From the NCBI RefSeq assembly GCF_902706605.1, contig NZ_CACSLH010000015.1, forward strand, positions 1 through 64,000: a DNA stretch of 64,000 nt, in the 5' to 3' direction. The first letter of the stretch is position 1, and every line of letters starts with the position of its first letter. The notes beneath the pieces are model-generated. The model saw nothing but the letters and a program-made list of their open reading frames with translations, searched no databases and was not told the origin of the DNA. This DNA comes from Enterococcus sp. CSURQ0835 (GTDB taxonomy: Bacteria > Bacillota > Bacilli > Lactobacillales > Enterococcaceae). Shown here piece by piece: positions 37,665 through 47,314 of the stretch. A program made the translations under genes and the position numbers.

Positions 37665-38813
37665 CTACGCATAAACTTTTTTAGTGAAATATTTCAAGAT
37701 CAATGGTGAGACAAGCGTCGTCAATAAAATCACGATCACGATGGGCGAATAAAATGTTTGGTCGATCAATTTAGCTTCATAACCCAATTGCAAAATGATC
37801 AACGCCATCTCACCACGGGAGATCATCCCTGCCCCTACCATGAGCGAACTATTTTGACTAAAGCCAGCTGCCCGCGCGCCGATAAATCCCCCCAATAATT
37901 TAGAGAGCACCGCAACGAGGGTGAAAATCAAAATATAAACCAGCTGATCCATAAAGTGATCGAAGTTGACTTCTAATCCGATACTGACAAAAAAGACAGG
38001 GATAAAAACCGCATAGCCCAAAGCCTCGGTGTTCAGTTGAACTTCCTGCTTCACCTCAGTCTGACTGACGGCGATCCCCGCAAAAAAAGCGCCGATGACT
38101 GAGCTCAAGCCAACAAAATCCGCGATATAAGACATCGCCAGACAGATCACAAGCGACATAATGATCACTGCGCCACTGGTAAATAGTCGCTGACTCAGCT
38201 TCATCAAATACGGTGCGATAAAACGAACCAATAAATAAATCAGCGCAAAATAGACGACTTGCTCCAACAAGAGGATCGGAAACGGTAATCGTTGTTCCAC
38301 ATTTGGGGCCAAAAAAGCCAAACTCAAACTCATCACTAAAACGATCAAAATATCATCTACCACCGAAGCTCCCAAAATAGTTGAACCTTCTTTGGTGTCT
38401 AGCACATTCAATTCTTTTAATGCTTCAACGGAGATACTGACTGAAGTCGCTGCCAGCAAGATCCCCAAAAAGATCGCTTCATTCCAAGTGGGATGAAAGA
38501 CATTCCCCGTCACAAAACCCATGACCACAGGAAATAAAATTCCTAACAACGCGACTAAGATCCCCGGGCGAAAATATTTTTTCAGCAGGGACAAGTCACT
38601 TTCTAAACCCGCTAAAAACATCAAGACGATGACACCGATCTCCGAAAATTCATGCACTAAAACATTTGGCTGAATCCAATTTAAAACGGCTTTGCCTAAC
38701 AAAACACCAACTAACAACTGGCCGATCACACCGGGAATCCCGATCCGTCGACAAAAATGAGCCGCAAACATCGTCGCCACTAAAATCAAACACAACGTTC
38801 CAATAAAAGCCAT
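37665..38813 (-). CDS. napA: Na+/H+ antiporter, CPA2 family, NapA-like
   Basis: A 382-residue membrane protein with about 12 helices. ATG 38813 (MAFIGTLCLILVATMFAAHFCRRIGIPGVIGQLLVGVLLG) follows AAAGGAG. Length and start agree closely with NapA of Enterococcus hirae, which exchanges sodium or lithium for protons. The ion-binding Asp lies in ASVVDDILIVLVMS. No regulatory C-terminal RCK domain is present. It is separated from neighbours by terminators on both sides. Confidence 0.88.
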   Translation of the reverse strand: MAFIGTLCLILVATMFAAHFCRRIGIPGVIGQLLVGVLLGKAVLNWIQPNVLVHEFSEIGVIVLMFLAGLESDLSLLKKYFRPGILVALLGILFPVVMGFVTGNVFHPTWNEAIFLGILLAATSVSISVEALKELNVLDTKEGSTILGASVVDDILIVLVMSLSLAFLAPNVEQRLPFPILLLEQVVYFALIYLLVRFIAPYLMKLSQRLFTSGAVIIMSLVICLAMSYIADFVGLSSVIGAFFAGIAVSQTEVKQEVQLNTEALGYAVFIPVFFVSIGLEVNFDHFMDQLVYILIFTLVAVLSKLLGGFIGARAAGFSQNSSLMVGAGMISRGEMALIILQLGYEAKLIDQTFYSPIVIVILLTTLVSPLILKYFTKKVYA

Positions 38814-38903
38814 CTCAAAGCTCCTTTCCAAGTCATTTGACTCATTATACTATGGATCTTGGATCGCGGATAATTTTTGAGCGGAAATGTCTGTAGCGTG
38901 AAC

Positions 38904-38957
38904 TAAAAAAGTGACGCTCAAATTGCAGTCTGAAATGAACTGCGATTTGAGCGTCGC
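38904..38957 (-). terminator. Very strong terminator after yhaM
   Basis: A 19-bp nearly perfect stem (GACGCTCAAAT-GCAGT with ACTGC-ATTTGAGCGTC) followed by T run on the minus strand. Confidence 0.92.
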
Positions 38958-38966
38958 TGACGAACA

Positions 38967-39914
38967 TTATTTTTCTTTTGGGACGTAAAAACTGCGATTG
39001 TCTAAGCCAAAAATCCGTTCCGTATATTGACCTGGTTCGGCATTTTCGATGGCACTAGTCATCATTTGCATCGACGCGTCAATATTATCGATTTGATGCA
39101 ACACTTCGGCTTCCATGATCCGTGGACGCACCGGTGAACCGTATTCCAACAACCCATGATGCGCTAAGACCATATGGCGCAACACGATCACGTCTTCTTC
39201 CATCGGATCGATCTTCAATTCGACACAAGCTTTAGTGATCTCTTCATCCACTAAAACTAAATGCCCGACTAAATTGCCGACGACGGTATATTCTGTCGCG
39301 GAAGGCCCAGTCAGTTCGATCACTTTACCTAGATCATGCAAGATGATCCCTGCATATAACAGTGCGGCATCAAGTTGGGGATATTCGTGAGTCAAACTTT
39401 TTCCGATGTGGAGCATCGTCACGGTATGAAAAGCTAAGCCACCCGCAAATGCGTGATGATTCCGTTTGGCTGCGGGATAAAAGAAAAAGTCTTTTTGGTA
39501 TTTGTTGAGTAGAAAACGCACGATTCGGTTCCAATGAGGGTTCGTAATCTCAAAGATCGTTTGACTGATCTCTTCTTCCATCTCTTCACGTTTTAACGGT
39601 GCCCGTTCCATGTAGAGCATCGGATCATTCGGTTCATCAGCTTTTGCCAGTCGCAAATGCATGATCTTGATCTGCGGATTGCCTTGGTAGTTTTCCCGCT
39701 TACCACTCAAGAAAACGACTTTACCAGCTTGATAACGCGCGATTTCTTCTTCTGAAGCATCCCAAAATTTACCATCGATCGAACCCGACGTATCTTGGAA
39801 CGTGAAGGCGATAAACTTTTTCCCATTTTTAGCGATGCGGACATCAGCGTTTTTCAGTAAAACGAACAGCTCGAACTGCTCATCCACGGTCAATTCTTTT
39901 AATTTTTTCATCAT
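38967..39914 (-). CDS. yhaM: 3'-5' exoribonuclease YhaM
   Basis: Degrades RNA (and single-stranded DNA) from the 3' end; in Gram-positives it trims a few bases behind terminators. 315 residues from ATG 39914: an OB-fold (about 1-95, KFIAFTFQDTSGSIDGKFW) and an HD-hydrolase domain with HHAFAGGLAFHT near 158, LHDLGKV near 194 and HMVLAHHG near 246. The ATG overlaps the yhaN stop (TGATG), with AAAGGA upstream. Last gene of yhaO-yhaN-yhaM, whose order is conserved in Bacillus. Confidence 0.94.
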   Translation of the reverse strand: MMKKLKELTVDEQFELFVLLKNADVRIAKNGKKFIAFTFQDTSGSIDGKFWDASEEEIARYQAGKVVFLSGKRENYQGNPQIKIMHLRLAKADEPNDPMLYMERAPLKREEMEEEISQTIFEITNPHWNRIVRFLLNKYQKDFFFYPAAKRNHHAFAGGLAFHTVTMLHIGKSLTHEYPQLDAALLYAGIILHDLGKVIELTGPSATEYTVVGNLVGHLVLVDEEITKACVELKIDPMEEDVIVLRHMVLAHHGLLEYGSPVRPRIMEAEVLHQIDNIDASMQMMTSAIENAEPGQYTERIFGLDNRSFYVPKEK

Positions 39915-42535
39915 CAAGTTCCTTTCAATTCCCACACTGGCTGGTGGAGTTCTTGATAATAGCTTACCATTTCTTGATCAGAAGACAAACAAATCACTTG
40001 GTACTGCTGACTGAATTCAGCTAATAGTTTGGCTAACTGGAATTTTCGCTGATGGTCGTAGTGCAGCCAGCCGTCATCGATCATGATCGGCGCAAGTGTT
40101 TTTTCTTGTAACGCTAAATACGCAAACCGCAACGCCATGATCACTTGATCTTTCGTTCCCGTTGACAGCTGATAAAGCGACTGACTTTGTTTGTTGCGGG
40201 TGACAAACAGCTGACCGTCCGTAAAATCTAACGTCGCTTGCTGATCAGTCAAGACTGCAAAATAATGGGCGGCTTTTGCCATCAACTGTGGCAGCTGCTG
40301 CTGAGAGCGTTCCGTTGCCAAATCTTGGAGCAACTGACTTTCGATCTTCGCGCCACTATACCTCTTTAAAAGATCGACTAAGAGCGCTTGTTGCTGACTT
40401 TTTTCTTGATACAACTGATCTAGCGTCCCGTCTTGTTGGAGTTGCTCGACTTGTAACTTCAATCGCTGGGCCCGTTCTTGCAAAGCGTGGAGACGTTCTT
40501 GTTGCTGTTCCACAGCTTGACTGAGCACCTGACTTTTGGCGGTGATCGCTTCTAAAGTCGTCGGTTGTGGAAACAACGAGCGAATACTTTTAGCTAAAGT
40601 CTCAAGCCGCAAGTGATCGTTCTCGTTTGCTTGTTGTGCTTGCAAAAATTCTGGGATCTCAGCTGGATAATGCAGTTGAAATTTTTCCAACAGCGTTTGA
40701 TTTTCAGCTCGCAAGACTTGTTCTTCTTTTTTAGCTTGATTGATTCGTTGCTGTAAGATCGTATTTTCTTGATAAGTCTGAGCAAAGCGAACCTGTTCCA
40801 TCTCTTTAGCGAATTGTTCTAATCGGGCAAATTTTTCGCTGATGGACAATCCTTCCAGCGGCAACCACTCGCCTAAAAAATCAAACCGCTGCGCTTGTTG
40901 CACTAATTGCGCTTGTAAGTCGCGGCGTTGTTCCGCCCATTTTTTTTGTTGTGTGCTCGCAGTCACAAACTGTTGGGCTTGCTGATTGTGCTCTTTCATG
41001 ACTTGAAGCTCGGAAGAAAAATTCAAATGACGCGCTTGGGTCTGCGCCTGTAATGCACTCGTCTGTTGCTGGAGTTGTTGCTGTAACGTTTGACTCGTAG
41101 TCTTCAACTGCGCTAGCTGGCCTTCTACTTGATCTAGTTGCGTCAACTTTTCTTGCCACATCTCCTTGTTGCCCCGCGGTTTGTTTTTCCAGCCATAAAA
41201 AGCCGAACCTGCCGCAAGCAATACGAGACCATACCGTAACGGCGCAGGCATAAAAAAGCTGCTCACTAATAAAATGCTTGCCAGACCGTAAAACAACCAG
41301 CTAAAACGTTTTGGCTGACCAAATAATTCAGGATGCGCTTGCTCATACCGATTCAACTGCGCCTCAGCTTGTGTTTTTTGTTCTTCCAACAGTTGTTTGC
41401 GCAACGTTTGTTCGGCAAGTTGTTGTTCAAACTTCGTCAACGGTGCCCACTTTTGGACTAGTTCCGCCTCTTCAAACGGCTGTGGCATTTGAGTAAAAGT
41501 AGCTGGCAGTGGCTGAGCCAGCAGCTGATCTAATCGCGTTTGTTCATCTAATTGGCGGAACAAATCAACTTTTTCATTTAAAAGCTGGGTGATTGCTTCT
41601 TCATGCTCCAAATAAAAATAATAGCGTGCTGAATTTTGATCCAGTCCACTGTGTTCTTTCAGGGCTTGCTGCAACTTATCTTGTTCTTTGACTAACTGCT
41701 GATACTGTTGATAAAAAGCTTGCAGGGCTTGCCGTTGCGCCGAGCTGCCTTTGACCGTCAGATCCTTTTGCGCTAACGTTTGATACTCCACATAATTTTC
41801 CCAATTCAAACGTTGCTGTTCGACTTGTAATTTTTCCGCTTGTGTTTGGTGCAGCGTTTGTTCTTGTTCTGCTACGGCTTGCTGGACTGCCCGCGCTTTT
41901 TCTACGAGTTGTTGAAACTCAGCTTCTTGCGCTTCTTTTTGTTGGATCTTCTGCTGCAGCGCTTGCCACACTTGCAGGGCTTGATTGATCGCCAGCTTAC
42001 GCCCTTTTGGCCGATACAGCTGACTGGCTTGTTCTTGAAGCGCGACTTTTTGATCAAACAATTGATTGCTGCCAGATAATCCCAATGAGATCAGCGCGTC
42101 ATGGAGCTCCCCTTCAGTCAAATGATCTAACTGCTGCAATTGTTCTTGTTGAAAGGTAAAGACTTGTTGGAACAACGTCAGATTCAATGGAAACAAAATC
42201 TTTTCTAGTAGCTCTTCGCCGCCGGTCTCACCACCGGCTAGTATGACGTGTGCTTTGCCTTTATTTTTGTGCTTGAAACGCTCGATCACAACTTCGCCAT
42301 AAAGCGCATGTTGCACGACTAGTTTCCCGCCAAAGCCCGTGCCATCAGTCGGCGTATAATCGTGTTGCTTTTTTCGCTTAGTCGGAAAGCCAAACAAGAT
42401 CGCTTGGATAAATTGATACAGCGTCGACTTGCCTGCTTCGTTCAAGCCAAAGACCAATTGATTTTTCGGCTCGAATAAAAAGGTCTGCTGCTGCCACTTG
42501 CCAAAGCCGGTGATGATTGCTTTTTTAATCCGCAT
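39914..42535 (-). CDS. yhaN: YhaN-type SbcC/Rad50-like ATPase with a membrane hairpin
   Basis: An 873-residue ABC-type ATPase. Walker A is GLNEAGKST (30-38); the signature and Walker B lie at the end (LSTGTKDQVIMALRFAYL and APIMIDDGWLHYDHQR). Between them run two long Gln-rich coiled-coil arms (about 165-310 and 370-800). Unlike SbcC, two hydrophobic segments (FSWLFYGLASILLVSSFF and YGLVLLAAGSAFYGW, about 415-455) interrupt the arms, so the protein is probably membrane attached. It should form a complex with the YhaO nuclease, as SbcC does with SbcD. It overlaps yhaO by 11 bases. Confidence 0.88.
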   Translation of the reverse strand: MRIKKAIITGFGKWQQQTFLFEPKNQLVFGLNEAGKSTLYQFIQAILFGFPTKRKKQHDYTPTDGTGFGGKLVVQHALYGEVVIERFKHKNKGKAHVILAGGETGGEELLEKILFPLNLTLFQQVFTFQQEQLQQLDHLTEGELHDALISLGLSGSNQLFDQKVALQEQASQLYRPKGRKLAINQALQVWQALQQKIQQKEAQEAEFQQLVEKARAVQQAVAEQEQTLHQTQAEKLQVEQQRLNWENYVEYQTLAQKDLTVKGSSAQRQALQAFYQQYQQLVKEQDKLQQALKEHSGLDQNSARYYFYLEHEEAITQLLNEKVDLFRQLDEQTRLDQLLAQPLPATFTQMPQPFEEAELVQKWAPLTKFEQQLAEQTLRKQLLEEQKTQAEAQLNRYEQAHPELFGQPKRFSWLFYGLASILLVSSFFMPAPLRYGLVLLAAGSAFYGWKNKPRGNKEMWQEKLTQLDQVEGQLAQLKTTSQTLQQQLQQQTSALQAQTQARHLNFSSELQVMKEHNQQAQQFVTASTQQKKWAEQRRDLQAQLVQQAQRFDFLGEWLPLEGLSISEKFARLEQFAKEMEQVRFAQTYQENTILQQRINQAKKEEQVLRAENQTLLEKFQLHYPAEIPEFLQAQQANENDHLRLETLAKSIRSLFPQPTTLEAITAKSQVLSQAVEQQQERLHALQERAQRLKLQVEQLQQDGTLDQLYQEKSQQQALLVDLLKRYSGAKIESQLLQDLATERSQQQLPQLMAKAAHYFAVLTDQQATLDFTDGQLFVTRNKQSQSLYQLSTGTKDQVIMALRFAYLALQEKTLAPIMIDDGWLHYDHQRKFQLAKLLAEFSQQYQVICLSSDQEMVSYYQELHQPVWELKGT

Positions 42536-43709
42536 GCTGATCCTCCTTGAAGCGATAATTATTTTTCAAAGCCTGCTGGACTTCGTGTAACACCTCTTGC
42601 TTGAAATCTTCTGTCAAAAACGGCCGCAAATCAGGATTATGGTAGACTTCTGAAAGCAACTCATTAAAGATCTCCGGTGCTTCATAAGTCGCTAGCAGCT
42701 GTGTTGCTAGTGTTTCTTCTACCGCTAAATAAGGCGGATCAGCTTTTTTTTGCGCTAATACTAAATCAGTCAAAAAAAGTTGTGGGGGCAAGCGTTCTTG
42801 AAGCGCGTTTTTCAACTCCCCAGTCGCGATCTTTTCCGCTAATTCACTGCCTAATAATTCACCGTCTGTCACGGTCACTTGCAACAACGTCGGCTGCTCA
42901 GTCGTCAAGGCTTCGCGGATAGTCGGGATGACTTGTCTGATCTGACGCACACCAGCTAGTGACACTGTTTGTTTGTGCCAAAGTAGTGGCGCCACAGACA
43001 ACCAGTCCAGTTTCAAGGCTTGTTTTTCACCACTGATCAAAGCTACGCCAGCGACGTCGGTTTCTTTTTTCGTATGACCTTGTGGCGTGCCAGGGTAAAC
43101 AATCAACGGCGCTTGATGCAAGACTTGTGGCACATGGATATGCCCGAGCGCCCAGTAATCATAGCCCTTTTCAACTAATTGCGAGACGGTAAACGGCGCA
43201 TAAGGAGACTGACCACCGTGATACATGCCGATTTGAAAATCAGCAGTCGTTCGCACTGGGAATTCCCGCGCCATTTCTTTTTCCAAAGTTGGCTGCTGAA
43301 AACTAAAACTCGTGACAGCAACCGTTTCACCGTTTCGAGTCGTTAACTGTTTCGTCTCAACCGTTTCTTTTGTAAAGAGCTGGACATTGTTGGGAAAATC
43401 AAACCAATACCGCTCCGGCTCATAAAAATCATGGTTCCCAAAATTCAGCAAGACCGGGATCTCATGGGCTTGCAACCGCTCGAGCTCTTGAAAGAAAAAT
43501 TGTTGCGTCTTCAAACTCGGCCGGTTTTGGTGAAAGGTATCGCCTGCTAATAAAACAAAATCGACTTCATGGGTGATCGCGGCATCGATGATCTGTTGCA
43601 ACATTTTTTGATTAGCTTGTTTCAAATACGGCTGAAAGGTCTCCGGAATCGCCGTCAATCCTTCAAACGAACGATCCAAGTGGAGATCAGCTGCATGGAT
43701 AAATTTCAT
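42525..43709 (-). CDS. yhaO: YhaO-type exonuclease, SbcD/Mre11-like
   Basis: A 394-residue metallophosphoesterase predicted to cut DNA ends with YhaN. ATG 43709 (MKFIHAADLHLDRSFEGL) follows GGAGGGAGAA; the 18 residues upstream lack a ribosome site. Metal-binding motifs: ADLHLD (His9 region), DFVLLAGDTFH, LNFGNHDF, and ALGHIHVPQ. The C-terminal 130 residues form the capping and ATPase-contact part. First gene of the operon. Confidence 0.9.
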   Translation of the reverse strand: MKFIHAADLHLDRSFEGLTAIPETFQPYLKQANQKMLQQIIDAAITHEVDFVLLAGDTFHQNRPSLKTQQFFFQELERLQAHEIPVLLNFGNHDFYEPERYWFDFPNNVQLFTKETVETKQLTTRNGETVAVTSFSFQQPTLEKEMAREFPVRTTADFQIGMYHGGQSPYAPFTVSQLVEKGYDYWALGHIHVPQVLHQAPLIVYPGTPQGHTKKETDVAGVALISGEKQALKLDWLSVAPLLWHKQTVSLAGVRQIRQVIPTIREALTTEQPTLLQVTVTDGELLGSELAEKIATGELKNALQERLPPQLFLTDLVLAQKKADPPYLAVEETLATQLLATYEAPEIFNELLSEVYHNPDLRPFLTEDFKQEVLHEVQQALKNNYRFKEDQHAD

Positions 43710-43795
43710 GATTCTCCCTCCGATCTTAGCTATTTTATCATGTTTATCAGTGGATTTCAGCAAGAAAGCGAAAGTTTGTTCGCTTCAATTCAAGA

Positions 43796-43824
43796 TTGAC
43801 CTTTTCCGCTGATTTCTTGATAAT
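43796..43824 (+). promoter_or_regulatory. Promoter of the GNAT gene
   Basis: TTGACC (43796-43801), 17 bases, GATAAT (43819-43824), 27 bases before the ATG. Confidence 0.6.
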
Positions 43825-43850
43825 AAAAAGAAACACTTGGAGGAACTTAG

Positions 43851-44468
43851 ATGACCGAAATAACTTTTCGCCCCATGCAGCCACGGGACTTTTCGACACT
43901 TTTAGACCTGGTGATCGACACTTGGCAATACCGGACTTGGGTGCCCGCGCCCTTGGTCGAACCGATGGCGGACTATTTTTTATGTGACATGTTAGAGCGT
44001 TCTTCAACCATTACCGTAGCCCTGGTTCAAGAACGAGTCGTCGGTGTGATCGCGTATTCTACTGATATCCAATCCACCGCTCAGCAAATGATCGCCCACA
44101 AACGAATCGCAGCCTTGCGCCGGATCTTAAACGTGCAAGCGCCAGAAAATGTCTTCACAAAATTCATCGAAACGATGGAACTAGATGAACAGCTTTTAAG
44201 TCAGCAGCAAAAAAAATATGACGGGACCATCAATCTTTTCATCGTGCACCAAGCTTACGCCGGTCGCGGCATCGGCTCCACCATGTATCAACAGTTTCAA
44301 CAACACATGCGCAGTCAGCAAAAACAAAATTTTTATCTTTTCACCGACAGCAGCTCCAACTTTCAATTTTATGAACACCACGGGCTCAAAAAAATCGCCA
44401 CCGCCAAATATGATTGGGGTGACGAAACAGAAGAATACTATTTGTATGAAGGAAAATTGGTGCTTTGA
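43851..44468 (+). CDS. GNAT-family N-acetyltransferase
   Basis: A 205-residue acetyl-CoA-dependent transferase. Motif A appears as LFIVHQAYAGRGIGSTMYQQFQQHM (Q/RxxGxG/A with acetyl-CoA pyrophosphate loop), followed by the beta-bulge strand FYLFTDSSSNFQFYEHHGLKKIAT. The N-terminal part has an inserted helical region (about 80-115) compared with the smallest family members. The substrate is not predictable. GGAGG precedes the ATG. Confidence 0.88.
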   Translation: MTEITFRPMQPRDFSTLLDLVIDTWQYRTWVPAPLVEPMADYFLCDMLERSSTITVALVQERVVGVIAYSTDIQSTAQQMIAHKRIAALRRILNVQAPENVFTKFIETMELDEQLLSQQQKKYDGTINLFIVHQAYAGRGIGSTMYQQFQQHMRSQQKQNFYLFTDSSSNFQFYEHHGLKKIATAKYDWGDETEEYYLYEGKLVL

Positions 44469-44528
44469 GTGAGCATACCATCAATCCAGTGATTCCTCTT
44501 TAAGACAAAACGACCCTTTTAACTTTAC

Positions 44529-44560
44529 AAAAAAACCGCCCTCCCAAAAGAGTAGCGGCT
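44529..44560 (-). terminator. Terminator of the YlbF/YheA-like gene
   Basis: On the minus strand CCGC pairs with GCGG and a T run follows; short stem. Confidence 0.55.
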
Positions 44561-44567
44561 TTATCAT

Positions 44568-44909
44568 TTAGCTTTGGTATAAGTCACGGATCGGTGTCAT
44601 GATGATGCGATTCAAATCATTGACGATCATGCTGAAAGCTTGTTCTTTATTCATCAACGCATTGATCAATTCTTCGCTTTGGACACGTGTTGCTAATGCT
44701 TGTGCGTTTTGCGCATCTTCATCTGAGAAATCTTCACCGCGCATTTGTTTTTCTTGTAGCTCTTGTTGGAACGTTTGGAATTCTTTGAACGCTTGGTAAG
44801 CTTGTTCGTTTTCTTTTAAGTCCGCAAATGCTGCTTCCAGTTCTTTGAATTCTGGTAATTCTCGGATCTCACGTTCTAAACCATTCGCTGTATCATAGAT
44901 GTTTGCCAT
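44568..44909 (-). CDS. YlbF/YmcA/YheA-family protein
   Basis: A 113-residue all-helical acidic protein: [34 protein letters not shown] matches the UPF0342 (YheA) branch of the YlbF/YmcA fold. Relatives in Bacillus form complexes that influence RNase Y; this branch has no proven role. It is placed directly downstream of the class A PBP gene, 72 bases away, and may be cotranscribed. Confidence 0.85.
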   Translation of the reverse strand: MANIYDTANGLEREIRELPEFKELEAAFADLKENEQAYQAFKEFQTFQQELQEKQMRGEDFSDEDAQNAQALATRVQSEELINALMNKEQAFSMIVNDLNRIIMTPIRDLYQS

Positions 44910-44981
44910 GTATTGTCCCTCGCAATTTCTTTAAATTTATGAACATTCTCATTGTAACATGAATGCAAACGGACTCAAAGC

Positions 44982-47141
44982 TTAATTGCCTTGCTGTTGC
45001 CACCATTGCGAACCTTTTTCTTTAATGATCTCCCAGCCTTTTTTCGCTTTTTCAGTCGCTTTTTCTAGCCCGGCTTTAGCTTTGTCCATGCCGCTCGTTG
45101 CCTTCTCGATATTTTCTTGCCATGAACTGCTGTCGGGTTGATCGACTTGATTTGCCGGCACGACTTTACCCCCGGTAGCGTACGCATCCGCAACATCGAA
45201 ACTCGCCGTTTTCGTATACGGCAAGATCGATTCGGCTTCAGCTTTAAAGACTTGCCCGACTTCTTCGCCACTCGTCCCGCTTAAATAATGCGTCGCGCTG
45301 ACTTTTTCAAAGCCCAGCCAAGTTGAGATCACAATATTTGGCGTATAGCCGATGATCCACTGATCATTGACCTTATTGGCATCAAAATTCGTTTCTGTCG
45401 TTCCTGTTTTACCAGCGACTGTGTAGCCGGCTGGTTTTGCTTGAGCCGCCGTTCCGTTTGAAAAAGTTCCTAAAAGCATGCTCGTCATTTCATCCGCGAC
45501 ATCTTTTGAAATCACTTGATCGTATTTCGGATCGCTGTTATCAACCACCACTGCACCGGTAGAGTCAATGATCTTCGTGATCAAATGCGGTTGATAGACA
45601 CGTCCTTGGTTGGCAAAGGCGCCGTACGCACTGGCCATTTGCATCGGCGAAGTTCCTTTTTCCAACCCACCGAGTGCTAAGCCGTAATATTTGTCGGATT
45701 TCGCTAGTGGCAAACCAAATTCTTCGGCTTTGTTGTAGCCTTTGTTCAAGCCGATCTCATGTAACAACCACACAGCCGGCAAGTTCAAGCTTTGCGCTAC
45801 CGCTTGATACATCTTGACCTCGCCTTGATACGTGCCATCATAATTTTTAGCTTTGTAATACGATTGCGGCTCATCTTTTAATGTGCTGTCGGGTTTGTAG
45901 CCTGCTTCTAGTGCCGGTGCGTAAACACTCAACGGTTTAATCGTGGAGCCTGGCGAGCGTTTCATCTGAGTCGCAAAATTATACCCCCGAAAAACATGTT
46001 CCCCTCGGCGACCGACCAGTGCTTGCACCCCGCCGGTTTTTGGATTCAAGGCAACAGAAGCTGATTGTGGTTTCGCACCATCTGACGCATTTTCTGGGAA
46101 ATTATAATTATTGGCATACACGTCTTCCATCTGCGCTTGATAATTTTGATCCAGTGCCGTGTAGATTTTATATCCTTTGTTCAATAGATTTTTTTCATTG
46201 ATTCCATAGCGTTCAACGGCTTCATCAATCACCGCATCAAAATAAAAAGGATATTTGTAGCCGGCATCGGCGGATGAATAGGTGTCGTTCAATAGACCAC
46301 CGAGATTGACATTGCTTTCTTGGCTAGCTTGATCTTTTGTGAGCTTTCCATTATCCACCATCAATTGTAAAACAGTATTTCGCCGATTCGTTGCATTGTC
46401 CAAATGATCGAGCGGATTATAAATCCCCGGGCCTTTCAGCATCCCCGCGATCGTGGCCGCTTCACCGATCGTCACTTGGCTGGCATCAACACCAAAATAT
46501 TTTCGCGCGGCATCTTGTACGCCCCATACGCCATTGCCAAAATACGCATTGTTCAAGTACATCGTCAAAATTTGATCTTTGCTGTACGTTTTTTCGATCT
46601 CGAGTGCCATGAACAACTCTTTGGCTTTTCGTTCCAATGTCTGATCCAAACTCAAATACGCATTTTTGGCTAACTGTTGTGTGATGGTACTCCCGCCACC
46701 TGTGATATGACCATGGGTAAGCGCCCCAAGAGCAGCGCGCCCGATCCCTTTGATATCAAAACCGGGATGATTGTAAAAGTTGCGATCTTCGGTTGAGACG
46801 ACCGCTTCCTTTAAATACGGCGAGATCTGTTCTCCTTCCACGTAAGTCCCTTTTTGACCATAAAGACTGCCAGCTTGTTTGCTGTTTTCGTCATAGATCA
46901 CTGTCGATTGTTTCAGACTGGACTGTAAGGTCTCCACATCCACCGACTTGGCTAAAATAAATAAATAAATACTCATCACTAAAGCGGCGATAAGCGCAAG
47001 TAAGATCAAAATCTTATTGACGTGGTATTTTTTCCAAAAACGTTTCCGAGCTTGATGAAACTGGAGCAAGTAAGGCTTGAGCCATTGCCAAAATACTTTG
47101 AGCCCGTGTCTGACTTTTTGCATGATCTCCTGAAAATCCAT
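44982..47141 (-). CDS. Class A penicillin-binding protein (glycosyltransferase/transpeptidase)
   Basis: Polymerises and cross-links peptidoglycan at the outer membrane face. The 719 residues comprise a basic cytoplasmic tail of 42 residues, one membrane anchor (44-63), a GT51 domain with catalytic Glu118 in EDRNFYNH and GGGSTITQQLAKN at 148-160, and a transpeptidase domain with STIK (Ser399 nucleophile), SLN, and GKTGTTE. The C-terminal 70 residues are a Lys/Ala/Glu-rich tail. PBP2a/PBP1A type; a TP domain close to those of Enterococcus PBP2a is plausible but not proven. Confidence 0.93.
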   Translation of the reverse strand: MDFQEIMQKVRHGLKVFWQWLKPYLLQFHQARKRFWKKYHVNKILILLALIAALVMSIYLFILAKSVDVETLQSSLKQSTVIYDENSKQAGSLYGQKGTYVEGEQISPYLKEAVVSTEDRNFYNHPGFDIKGIGRAALGALTHGHITGGGSTITQQLAKNAYLSLDQTLERKAKELFMALEIEKTYSKDQILTMYLNNAYFGNGVWGVQDAARKYFGVDASQVTIGEAATIAGMLKGPGIYNPLDHLDNATNRRNTVLQLMVDNGKLTKDQASQESNVNLGGLLNDTYSSADAGYKYPFYFDAVIDEAVERYGINEKNLLNKGYKIYTALDQNYQAQMEDVYANNYNFPENASDGAKPQSASVALNPKTGGVQALVGRRGEHVFRGYNFATQMKRSPGSTIKPLSVYAPALEAGYKPDSTLKDEPQSYYKAKNYDGTYQGEVKMYQAVAQSLNLPAVWLLHEIGLNKGYNKAEEFGLPLAKSDKYYGLALGGLEKGTSPMQMASAYGAFANQGRVYQPHLITKIIDSTGAVVVDNSDPKYDQVISKDVADEMTSMLLGTFSNGTAAQAKPAGYTVAGKTGTTETNFDANKVNDQWIIGYTPNIVISTWLGFEKVSATHYLSGTSGEEVGQVFKAEAESILPYTKTASFDVADAYATGGKVVPANQVDQPDSSSWQENIEKATSGMDKAKAGLEKATEKAKKGWEIIKEKGSQWWQQQGN

Positions 47142-47314
47142 GTGCTGATCTCCATTCTACTAAGTTTCAAAAAGTGTACCACAGCTGAAGCACTTTTGCG
47201 TGGGTCTTCAGACGGATACACGTTGTTAGTCTAGCATTTCACGACTAGAATTTGGCAGATTTTTTCTTAAGTATCCTTTAAAATGTTAAAATAAGAAAAA
47301 AGGAGCTTTGCAAA

